Source: Idiomarina rhizosphaerae
GTDB lineage: Bacteria; Pseudomonadota; Gammaproteobacteria; Enterobacterales; Alteromonadaceae
NCBI RefSeq assembly: GCF_024159085.1
Contig: NZ_JAMZDE010000006.1
Span: 310,001 to 374,000, forward strand
DNA length: 64,000 nucleotides
Reading direction: 5' to 3'
The notes beneath the pieces were generated by a model. The model ran no database searches and had not been told where the DNA came from. It worked only from the letters and a program-made list of their open reading frames with translations. The position numbers were made by a program, and so were the translations under genes. Of the stretch, positions 42,525 to 50,175 are shown piece by piece (within the stretch, counting starts at the first letter, position 1; each line of letters opens with the position of its first letter).

Positions 42525-43861
42525 TTGATGATCCAATTAACAACCAAAAAAAAATGACAGTTGAAGAGCCTGAATTAATCTACGTAGACGAGATCCCAAA
42601 AAATGTAACTCACGGAAAGAATAAGGTATTTGTTATAAAAAATTCTGGGCTAACTCGGGCTACTCATAAGTTTCACCGATATCCGGGTAAGTTCATTCCA
42701 CATGTACCGAGGTGGGCTTTAGATAAGTACTTAAGTCCCAATGATAGCTCAAAGTTAGTTCTTGATCCATTTATGGGATCGGGCACCACCCTCGTCGAAA
42801 GCAGTATATTCGGTGTATCATCTTATGGCTTAGATATAGATCCAATTGCACGTCTCATATCTAAAGTCAAAACTGCTTCTTACGACTTAAGGGCCCTACA
42901 GAGCCATGTGTCCGAACTGAAAGCAATATTAATGTCGAACCAAGTGGCTGAACTTTTTACACCAACGCTCCCGACTCTATCACATTGGTTTAATGAAGCT
43001 GCGGTGAAGCAACTTGGAGCTATTCGCGCAACAATTGATAGGTTCAAATCTGAAAAAACCACATACGATTTTTTTCTCGTATGTTTTATCGCCATAATAA
43101 GAAGAGCATCGAATGCCGATAATCAAACTCAGAAAACCTATGTCTCGCATACACATCCGAAAATTCCAGAACCTGCCCTACCTTTATTTCTAAAAACAAT
43201 CGACGATTACTACAAGCGTGTAGTTGAATTTTCGGAACTGAGCTCCACAGATGTGCAAGTTAACATTCTAGAAGAATGCGAAGCTAGAAACGTCGGAGAC
43301 TTTTGGAGAGAGCACGGCCTACCAAAGATAGATTTGGCAATCACGTCGCCACCTTACGTAAAAAGTGTTGATTACGTTTACAATCAAATGTCCGAATACT
43401 TTTGGATTGGAGATCTTTTTGAACTGGAAAGTCAGGCGAAACAAAACTTACAAAAGAAATTGTATGTTGGCACTGATAAAGTTTTCGCTTCGGAGTATCG
43501 AGAACAGAATTTTCTGGGGATCGCGACAATAGATAAAGTCTTAGAGCAACTGTATGAATCTAATCAGAAAAGTGGATACATTGTATATAAATATTTCTCT
43601 GAAATGCTTCAACATTTTCACCAGATGCGGTCGGTACTAAAGGAAAACTCTAGATACTTGGTTGTAGTTGGCGATAGTGTAGTTAGTGGCATTCCAATTG
43701 AGACACACGAGCTATTAGTCGATTGCGCTGAATCTGTTGGATTTTGTCGAGAAAATACGTTTGGATATGAGATAAGGAATCGACATATGCGGTTCCCTCG
43801 TCAAGGAAACGGCGGTATTGTAAAGTATGACTGGCTCTTAGATTTAAGGAACTGTAAGTAA
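42521..43861 (+). CDS. DNA amino-methyltransferase 2 of the R-M operon
   Basis: A 446-residue paralogue of the preceding enzyme with the same layout. A motif X-like KFHRYPGKFIPHV lies near 50, motif I LDPFMGSGTT has its Asp near 85, and motif IV TSPPY covers about 275-279, again of N4-cytosine type. Two methyltransferases in one operon usually protect the two strands of an asymmetric recognition site; this is inferred here. It overlaps the upstream gene by 4 bp and the downstream McrB-like gene by 1 bp (TAATG), so all are translated together. Confidence 0.85.
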   Translation: MIDDPINNQKKMTVEEPELIYVDEIPKNVTHGKNKVFVIKNSGLTRATHKFHRYPGKFIPHVPRWALDKYLSPNDSSKLVLDPFMGSGTTLVESSIFGVSSYGLDIDPIARLISKVKTASYDLRALQSHVSELKAILMSNQVAELFTPTLPTLSHWFNEAAVKQLGAIRATIDRFKSEKTTYDFFLVCFIAIIRRASNADNQTQKTYVSHTHPKIPEPALPLFLKTIDDYYKRVVEFSELSSTDVQVNILEECEARNVGDFWREHGLPKIDLAITSPPYVKSVDYVYNQMSEYFWIGDLFELESQAKQNLQKKLYVGTDKVFASEYREQNFLGIATIDKVLEQLYESNQKSGYIVYKYFSEMLQHFHQMRSVLKENSRYLVVVGDSVVSGIPIETHELLVDCAESVGFCRENTFGYEIRNRHMRFPRQGNGGIVKYDWLLDLRNCK

Positions 43862-45585
43862 TGTCTGAAGATTTTTACTGGCGAGTACCAAGAGATAGCT
43901 TGATCACAAACTCTGCATTGCAGATGTTCCAGTTACTATATCAAAGAAAAGGCTCAATATTCGATGAGGTTAAGGCTGATATAGATAAAGATTATTCAAC
44001 ACTAACTGGAAAAGAGTATAAAAAGCATGGTGGGCTAATCCAAACATGGGTAAAAGTATTTCAGGAGGCCGGCTGGGTCGCATTAATCCCGAATAAAGAC
44101 GGAAAAGAGCTGATTGAGATAACCCCAGCCGGGGAGCAAGGGTATCAAATACTTATAAAATTACCTGATTTCCACAAGGCTGCTCCCTACTTTGTAATTG
44201 AACTACTTAGTCGAGCACAGTTAAATAACCCTGCGAAACCCAAGTTGACCAAAGACACTGAATATGAAGAAAAACTCTCTTCAAGTGATATATTTCCATA
44301 TTGGACTCTTTTTAAAATTATTATTGAACTGGAAGATTATATTACTGCTGACGAGCTGAAACGCTTTGTATTCAAACTTCACAGTTCTTCTGAAATTGAT
44401 AATGCAATAGAAACAATTCGTGCTTATAGGATAGACAAGCATAAAGGCCTCAGTAAAAGTGAGCTTGATACTAAATATAGCGCTGAGCTAGAAGGAGCTA
44501 AATCTGAGCCCAAGTACTATATGGGACGACTCGGGACACAAGTTGGTAAATATCCTGCTGTTCTTGAAAAAGAAGGGACTCAGAAATGGGTCCTAAATAA
44601 ATATTATAAGCCTACTATTCTTGAGATTCTTAAAGAAGAAAAGTCATTTAAGTTATTTGAATCAATTATTGATTGGACACAACATATTGGCAAACCAGTT
44701 GATTTAGATGGCGAGTCGCAAAACAACTTGGATAGAGAGGATGATCCTGAACCGGAATTGATACCTCCTGAAATAGACAGTAGTGACAAAATTTTCCAAC
44801 AATTCAAAGAGCTAATTGATTCAGGTAGTAGAAATTTTATACTATCTGGACCTCCCGGTACTGGCAAAAGTTGGTATGCTCGACAGGTAGCTCTATTACT
44901 ATCCTCTGGAAAGACTAAGTATATAGAAAGCACTCAGTTTCATCCAAACTTTGGCTATGACGAATTTGTAGAAGGCTATGTTCCATCGTTTGATGAAAAT
45001 CAAAAGAGCAACGGATTTGAAATTAGACCTAAAGTATTCTTAAAAACGTGTAGTCGCGCTAAGCGCGAGCCTGATAAACTTTTCATAATAGTCATAGACG
45101 AATTTACTAGGGGTGACCCAAGCAGGATATTAGGAGAGGTATTAACTTACATAGAACCTGATTATCGGGATAAATACTTTCGTCTTGCATATTCGCAAAG
45201 AAAAGAGCAGATTCCTAAAAACCTGATCATTATTGCAACAATGAATCCATACGATAAATCTGTGTCGGATTTGGATGATGCATTAGAAAGAAGATTTGAA
45301 AGCATCCTTATGAATCCTGATAGAGAAGTATTGAAGTCATTGTTGGAAAGGAACGGAATGGAGCCTGCACTTCAAGGACGTGTAATTAATTTCTATAACA
45401 AGGCTAATAAGTCTTCACCTCATGGTTTGGGACATGCGTTATTTTCGAAGGTGTCCAACCAAAGCGACTTAAGACGTCTTTGGAAACACAAGTTAGAGCG
45501 TATTTTTGAAAAGATGTTTCGCTTTGAAATGGAGAAGTACAATGAGCTCAATCAACTCTACAATGAAACAGTTTTGAATGAGTAG
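43861..45585 (+). CDS. McrB-like AAA+ NTPase restriction subunit
   Basis: A 574-residue protein. The N-terminal about 110 residues look like a winged-helix domain (WRVPRDSLITNSALQMFQLL, then LIQTWVKVFQEAGWV) that may recognise DNA. The AAA+ domain has Walker A GPPGTGKS at 330-337, Walker B IVIDEF with D413-E414, and the McrB-type segment ATMNPYDKSVSDLDDALERRF from about 460. Typical McrB has MNTAD, here MNPYD, so GTP versus ATP use is uncertain. By analogy with McrBC and LlaJI it translocates DNA and drives the nuclease encoded next, with which it overlaps by 8 bp. Confidence 0.85.
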   Translation: MSEDFYWRVPRDSLITNSALQMFQLLYQRKGSIFDEVKADIDKDYSTLTGKEYKKHGGLIQTWVKVFQEAGWVALIPNKDGKELIEITPAGEQGYQILIKLPDFHKAAPYFVIELLSRAQLNNPAKPKLTKDTEYEEKLSSSDIFPYWTLFKIIIELEDYITADELKRFVFKLHSSSEIDNAIETIRAYRIDKHKGLSKSELDTKYSAELEGAKSEPKYYMGRLGTQVGKYPAVLEKEGTQKWVLNKYYKPTILEILKEEKSFKLFESIIDWTQHIGKPVDLDGESQNNLDREDDPEPELIPPEIDSSDKIFQQFKELIDSGSRNFILSGPPGTGKSWYARQVALLLSSGKTKYIESTQFHPNFGYDEFVEGYVPSFDENQKSNGFEIRPKVFLKTCSRAKREPDKLFIIVIDEFTRGDPSRILGEVLTYIEPDYRDKYFRLAYSQRKEQIPKNLIIIATMNPYDKSVSDLDDALERRFESILMNPDREVLKSLLERNGMEPALQGRVINFYNKANKSSPHGLGHALFSKVSNQSDLRRLWKHKLERIFEKMFRFEMEKYNELNQLYNETVLNE

Positions 45586-46897
45586 TGATTTGGAATTGCA
45601 AGACGTTTCTGTAAAAAAACCAACTGAATACATTTTTGATATTCACGAAAATGAATATATCGACATCCCTAATGATTTTATTATCGGGGCTTCGGGTGAT
45701 ATAGAAATAAATAAGGAGGTTTTCGAACATAGCTTAGTAGAAGTAAGCTACCGAAAGGGTAAAATATCTGTTCGGTCGGGAAACTATATTGGTGAAATAA
45801 GACTTAACAAAAATGTAATTTTAAATATTAAGCCTAAAGCTCCAATTGCAAATCTCATGCATATAATTTCATGTGCGAATAGTGAAATAAAAATATTAGA
45901 ATATTATAAACGGTTTTACGGAATTTCGAGTATAGAATCTCAAAATTTAAAACACTTTCTTGTATCTTGCTTCATAGTTGAGCTTAGACATCTTTTATCT
46001 GAAGGTATTTTCAAGGTTTATATTGAAAAAGAAGATATCGTCAATTCACCTAAGGGTAAAATATCGTTCTCTAAAACTATTTCTCAGTGCGTTGCTAAAA
46101 ACCATCCTAATAAGTTAGCAGTTATTGACTACAATTTCACTTCAGACCATGAGTTGAATCAGTTAATAAAATATACAATTTGGTTCTGTTTATATCAGCT
46201 ACCAAATTTCGATGGTGAAAAATCAAAGGCATTGAAAAAGAATTTATATGAGATTTACGAACAATTCGATAATGTGACATTGGATCTAAGCAGAAAATTC
46301 ATTGAAAAAGTTAATAAAATAATTTTAGATAACTCAATTCCTACGCTTAGAAGTTATTATTACAATATAATCAACTTGTCAAAGGAAATTATAAATGCTT
46401 CGATATTGGATCTTGAAAAAAACACTAATAATATCTCTTTATCTGCATTCGTAATTAATGTAGCTTACGTTTTCGAATCTTATTTACTTAACCTATTCAA
46501 ATCTAATCAATATGGATTTAATGTCTTTGATGGAAACAGTGACGGTAAGAAAAAATTATTTAATGACAATAATACTTATGAAGCTAAGCCTGACTATATT
46601 TACGAAGATAAAGATAATAACATACGGCTCGTTGCGGATGCAAAGTATAAAAAGTCAGCAAAGGAAACCGACCGCTATCAATTGATTTCTCATGCGCTTT
46701 CTTACGGAGCTAATATCGCAGTGTGTATTTTGCCAAGCTTTATTACTCGGGAAGAATCATTAGTGTACATTGGCGAGATTGGTGGCGGTCATAAAATTAA
46801 TTTCTATAATTATTATCTAGATTTACAAAATGAAAACATTGAACTAGTTGAGCAGCAGCTTATTGATTGCATCAGTCGCTTAGTAAATGAAGCTTGA
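45578..46897 (+). CDS. McrC-like PD-(D/E)xK nuclease subunit
   Basis: A 439-residue protein with the McrC-family order. The N-terminal half is strand-rich (IKPKAPIANLMHIIS) and expected to contact the McrB ring. The C-terminal nuclease domain has a PD-(D/E)xK-like signature, P338-D339 followed by D354-A-K356 (KPDYIYEDKDNNIRLVADAKYKKS region). It is the last gene of the four-gene operon and starts within the McrB-like gene. It should cut unprotected or wrongly modified DNA. It is very AT-rich compared with the backbone, consistent with transfer. Confidence 0.85.
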   Translation: MSSDLELQDVSVKKPTEYIFDIHENEYIDIPNDFIIGASGDIEINKEVFEHSLVEVSYRKGKISVRSGNYIGEIRLNKNVILNIKPKAPIANLMHIISCANSEIKILEYYKRFYGISSIESQNLKHFLVSCFIVELRHLLSEGIFKVYIEKEDIVNSPKGKISFSKTISQCVAKNHPNKLAVIDYNFTSDHELNQLIKYTIWFCLYQLPNFDGEKSKALKKNLYEIYEQFDNVTLDLSRKFIEKVNKIILDNSIPTLRSYYYNIINLSKEIINASILDLEKNTNNISLSAFVINVAYVFESYLLNLFKSNQYGFNVFDGNSDGKKKLFNDNNTYEAKPDYIYEDKDNNIRLVADAKYKKSAKETDRYQLISHALSYGANIAVCILPSFITREESLVYIGEIGGGHKINFYNYYLDLQNENIELVEQQLIDCISRLVNEA

Positions 46898-47022
46898 TTA
46901 TATTCAAGCTGCTTAGATTCCCACGTTAGTTCGGAAACTAATAAAAATAGGTATGCTTTCTAGAGAATGCTAATACTCGAAGCTTGCAAGGTTTTGAGAG
47001 ACCTGAGCAACAACACTCTCGT

Positions 47023-47144
47023 CACCTGTAAGTTATTCGATTAATCTGTACCAAGACAGCCTCACAGCTGTGAGCTATTCGACTAATCTGTACCAAAACA
47101 GACCCGCACCTGTGAGTTATCTGATTAATATTTACCATAACGCC
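47023..47144 (+). repeat. Three tandem 42-bp repeats
   Basis: Copies begin at 47023, 47065 and 47107, exactly 42 bp apart. The consensus begins CACCTGTGAGTTATTCGA and continues TTAATCTGTACCAAAACAG. The third copy is more diverged and shorter. There are no unique spacers, so this is not a CRISPR array. They lie after the R-M operon and before the helicase remnant, with no function apparent; iteron-like protein-binding sites are one possibility. Confidence 0.8.
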
Positions 47145-47198
47145 TTGAAATAAAAAGATTCAACATGCTTCTCTATCATCAATTGTAGTGCTCAAGAA

Positions 47199-47519
47199 GG
47201 CGTTAACGAATATGGGAATAAACGTATCATTAAGGTCGATTGGCAACTATTCGAGTATATCCATCTTGCCTATTGCTTAACGCTTCACAAGTTGCAGGGG
47301 TTACAAACGAAAAACGTAATCATACTTGTTGAGCGAGGCTTTTTACTTGACCGAAGTTGGCTATATACGGCTGTATCCCGAGCCGAAGATAAACTGCATA
47401 TTATTGGCAAAAAGTCAGATTATCGATATGGTGTCAAGAAGAAAGGGGCTTACGATACCCAAAAAACTGCCTTAGCTGAAATGCTGAAGTACTCATACAC
47501 AAGCGATACACAAAGATGA
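47199..47519 (+). pseudogene. 3' remnant of a RecD/UvrD-like helicase gene
   Basis: The frame reads GVNEYGNKRIIKVDW, LAYCLTLHKLQGLQTKNVII and LLDRSWLYTAVSRAEDKLHIIG before the stop at 47519. These match helicase motifs V and VI at the end of RecD2/UvrD-type enzymes (THKSQG and YTAxSRA). The frame is open only from about 47154, with no start signal and no upstream helicase motifs, so this is the last about 100 codons of a lost gene. Confidence 0.75.
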
Positions 47520-47566
47520 CTTTCGTTGCAGAGCTAATAAACTTGTAACTTTACATCAGACACAAA

Positions 47567-47589
47567 AAAGCCGACACAATGTCGGCTTT
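47567..47589. terminator. Bidirectional rho-independent terminator
   Basis: AAAGCCGACA and TGTCGGCTTT form a perfect 10-bp stem with a 3-nt loop, flanked by A and T runs. It serves the small gene on the minus strand and may also end the helicase remnant on the plus strand. Confidence 0.8.
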
Positions 47590-47608
47590 ATACGGAGCTG
47601 CTTAAATA

Positions 47609-47737
47609 TTATTTAATTGAGAGACGAGTCTTTGTGCGGATTCTGCCTTCTTGCTTAGCTTTAGCGATAGCGGTGTGAAGCATGTGCAAACCGGCGACTT
47701 TCCTCTCAGAAACTTTACGAGTTTGGTTTGAATGCAT
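47609..47737 (-). CDS. Very small basic protein (42 residues)
   Basis: An ATG at 47737 has GGAG at a good distance. The reading frame gives a 42-residue, Lys/Arg-rich peptide (MHSNQTRKVSERKVAGLHML, then AIAKAKQEGRIRTKTRLSIK) ending 20 bp before a strong terminator. The combination of ribosome site, basic composition and terminator supports a real gene. It overlaps the end of a possible upstream frame at 47715-47939. No family is recognised; nucleic-acid binding is a guess from charge. Confidence 0.5.
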   Translation of the reverse strand: MHSNQTRKVSERKVAGLHMLHTAIAKAKQEGRIRTKTRLSIK

Positions 47738-47939
47738 AAAAATCTCCAGAATCACTGTCGTGGGGGTTATTTATTAACCGATAGTTCCATCTTAACGCAA
47801 CACCCTTATAGTTGGCCAGTTTCTTATAGAAAGCATTCAACTTAGAGTATTGAGCTTCCGCAACATACACTGAAGGCGTTATCTCACTACACGCATAGTG
47901 CGATTTTAAACCGTCCGTGATAACAGGGTAGAACCCCAC
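47715..47939 (-). CDS. Possible small protein (74 residues)
   Basis: A frame from GTG at 47939, with GGAAG about 6 nt upstream, encodes an aromatic-rich peptide (GFYPVITDGLKSHYACSE, then KLANYKGVALRWNYRLINN). It overlaps the start of the 42-residue gene by 23 bp, so the two could be co-translated. No family is recognised and coding status is uncertain; it could also be the end of a decayed gene. Confidence 0.35.
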   Translation of the reverse strand: MGFYPVITDGLKSHYACSEITPSVYVAEAQYSKLNAFYKKLANYKGVALRWNYRLINNPHDSDSGDFYAFKPNS

Positions 47940-48015
47940 CGAGACTTCCAGTAGCTAATTTCGCTTGTTGGGCCAGCTATGAGCCTAATTTTTGCTAAAT
48001 CGAAACAAGTTATGT

Positions 48016-48044
48016 TTGACATTCATAACCTTTCAGCTTAATTT
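48016..48044 (+). promoter_or_regulatory. Candidate sigma-70 promoter
   Basis: TTGACA at 48016-48021 is followed after 17 bp by TAATTT at 48039-48044. It lies about 120 bp before the ATG of the gene at 48167. Confidence 0.45.
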
Positions 48045-48166
48045 TGAGTGGTACGTAAATCATCCGGGATCAATAACCTACGTACTTAGAACAACTCATC
48101 AACCAATGACAAGTTGCTAGTTCACTCCATGCTGATCGAGATCCTATCAGGGGTGAAGGAGTAATT

Positions 48167-49174
48167 ATGTCTATCTACAACATTTTCTTAAGCCAAAAAG
48201 ACAAGGCTTTTCTGAAGGCTCTGGCCAAAACCATCAAATCAGAGTGTTCCCCTGAGTCAGAACTTACATCTATTCAAAACACTATCGCGTCCAGTTTAGG
48301 CTACAACAGTTGGAACGCCCTGCAAAAATTTAATCAATGCGATGTTCAATTCACCGATCTGGCATCAATCCTGAAAATCGCTATTTCACATACGGTAACA
48401 GAGTTGTTTAATGCTACCGATGTCAATGACGCTAGTAACGAGCTTTATAGCTTGTTTTTCGGCTCCTCGGTATGGACTGAATATGGCGACAATACTCCCG
48501 GTAACACGATTAACATGTGTTTACTACCACTCGACCATCAGGGGCAATACGAACTAGTTGGCTTCACGAGTGAGCTAGATCTTGTTAAGAAGATAGAAAG
48601 CCGTCTCAGTACAAGTCTGGTAATGAATCCCGTTATTAGCATTGACAGAAAACTGATTAGCCGTCGTGAGCGTCCATATGCTGCGCGCCGCCCTATCCTA
48701 AAATACTTTGAATCAGTAGAAGGGATTGTGTTTATAGAGTCCGATACGAAAATCTGCCATTTTGATTATATCTCATCGTCGGAGATTAATATCACTAGTG
48801 ATGATATCAAGCACGCTTTAATGCGTTGTGCTTTTCTTAGTCCATCGTCCTACATATACCAATTTCGAATTGAGAAAGATTTATTTGTAGCTCGGGTCTA
48901 TCGTGAAGAAATTAATAGTAGCAGAAACAGCTTGGCGGGTGCGGTAAAAATTGATAGCGAAAACCGCGATCTTCTAAAATCTCGAACGCACCCTGTAGAG
49001 GGCTATTCATGCGTAGAGGATGCTTTAATCTATGCTGCTTTTGATGACAATTTTCACATGACGCCTAATGAGAACCATAGTTACTTTGATTTTTGCCGAT
49101 ATAGCATTGCAAAGATTTTCGAACTTCAGTCCTTTGCGTCCGATCTCGTCAAGGTGGCTGATACCTTTAGATAG
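48167..49174 (+). CDS. Unknown protein with glyoxalase-related N-terminal motif
   Basis: A 335-residue cytosolic protein. The segment ELTSIQNTIASSLGYNSWNALQKF near 32-55 resembles the N-terminal domain seen in glyoxalase-related plasmid proteins, where a LGYxxWxxL motif recurs. The rest has no recognised domain. Residues about 170-190 are Arg-rich (SRRERPYAARRP). GAAGGAG precedes the ATG and a good sigma-70 promoter lies upstream. It stands alone on the plus strand as element cargo. Function is unknown. Confidence 0.65.
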   Translation: MSIYNIFLSQKDKAFLKALAKTIKSECSPESELTSIQNTIASSLGYNSWNALQKFNQCDVQFTDLASILKIAISHTVTELFNATDVNDASNELYSLFFGSSVWTEYGDNTPGNTINMCLLPLDHQGQYELVGFTSELDLVKKIESRLSTSLVMNPVISIDRKLISRRERPYAARRPILKYFESVEGIVFIESDTKICHFDYISSSEINITSDDIKHALMRCAFLSPSSYIYQFRIEKDLFVARVYREEINSSRNSLAGAVKIDSENRDLLKSRTHPVEGYSCVEDALIYAAFDDNFHMTPNENHSYFDFCRYSIAKIFELQSFASDLVKVADTFR

Positions 49175-49627
49175 AAAGTCGCTGACCTAATTCGAGAATA
49201 CTCAGGTTTCATTTAAAAACTCACCACTTCTGGAAACGTCATCAGAATAGGTATGTTATGACAAAACGACCTAAGTATATTGGCTACTGGGTTAATGGCA
49301 ATTTGATGGGCGTTATATGCCGGATGGAGAGAAATGAACATTTTTATTACTATAGTGGCTGATCGAACCTATTCATGAGTTTCGTAGGCTCAAGGGCGAA
49401 GTTCTCTTCACTTGCCGTTAACTTCCAGTCTAAGTAAACTCTAATTAATTTGAGCTGCAAACGTCATGTAAATATTTGCCCCAAACTTCACTTGTACTCG
49501 GGGGACGCCGTCAGAATGCGATTAAAGAGAGTACGAGCAGCACTTTTAGACTCACCATAGTTTCTCGTCATTAATCATGTGTGTGCTAGCACGAGCATAT
49601 ACTGGAATCTTTATAACTACGTTACGT
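49175..49627. other. Gene-poor stretch
   Basis: This 453-bp gap has only a possible 34-residue frame at 49258-49362 (MTKRPKYIGYWVNGNLMGVI) with a weak ribosome site. Otherwise nothing is recognised. Confidence 0.4.
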
Positions 49628-49843
49628 CTACTCTTCTACTGACAGTTGAATAACGCCACTGCCTGCCATAAGCAGAAGCCTTTCCTTTTCGGTTAATTGG
49701 GCTTCAGCTGCTTGACCAAGGTATGCCCAGCGCTCAATCACTTCTGAGGCTGATTTAGGCTGACGCTCAAATACTGCCTGCGCTTCATTGATGAGAAACT
49801 GGTCAAGCTCGACTTTACCTATGCCTTGTTGCTCTTCGTCCAT
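49628..49843 (-). CDS. ParD-like antitoxin-type protein
   Basis: A 71-residue protein whose centre, KVELDQFLINEAQAVFERQ followed by SASEVIERWAYLGQAAE, fits the ParD-like family (ribbon-helix-helix, with the IExWAxLG motif). GAGG precedes the ATG. Such proteins repress their own operon and neutralise a toxin. No toxin gene is visible on either side, so it is an orphan or serves as a regulator. Confidence 0.6.
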   Translation of the reverse strand: MDEEQQGIGKVELDQFLINEAQAVFERQPKSASEVIERWAYLGQAAEAQLTEKERLLLMAGSGVIQLSVEE

Positions 49844-50175
49844 TTGCTACCTCGTGAATTAGGAGTGCTATTTCGCGCAACTTGACTGTTGGGCGGAGCG
49901 ACTACTCGTTGGGTTCAACTAAACATAGCTTCCCTATCTTTATTAAGCAATAGCAATCTAAACATAAAGGATTGATTAATAACAAAAAATTTAAATTTGT
50001 CAGTGTTTTTTAATTCGTTTTTTTATTCTGTATCTGGAGTAACTGACTGTATAAAAACACGATATTGGGTATTAATTGTATGAAAATATAATGGTATGAA
50101 AAGTCGAAAATTCAATAGTAAACAATCTCACTTTTTTCCAAGGTATCCGTCATTAAATGATGCAAATAATTGCTA
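49844..50175. other. AT-rich gap, nothing recognised
   Basis: A 332-bp AT-rich stretch with A and T runs between the ParD-like gene and the next minus-strand gene. It probably holds the promoter of the ParD-like gene; I see no gene. Confidence 0.4.

Noticed and set aside
41091-43861. The two methyltransferases as solitary Dam/CcrM-type housekeeping enzymes
   Set aside because: They are coupled by start-stop overlaps to the McrB- and McrC-like genes and lie inside a mobile element.
47023-47144. CRISPR array
   Set aside because: The repeats are directly tandem with a 42-bp period and no unique spacers, and no cas genes are present.
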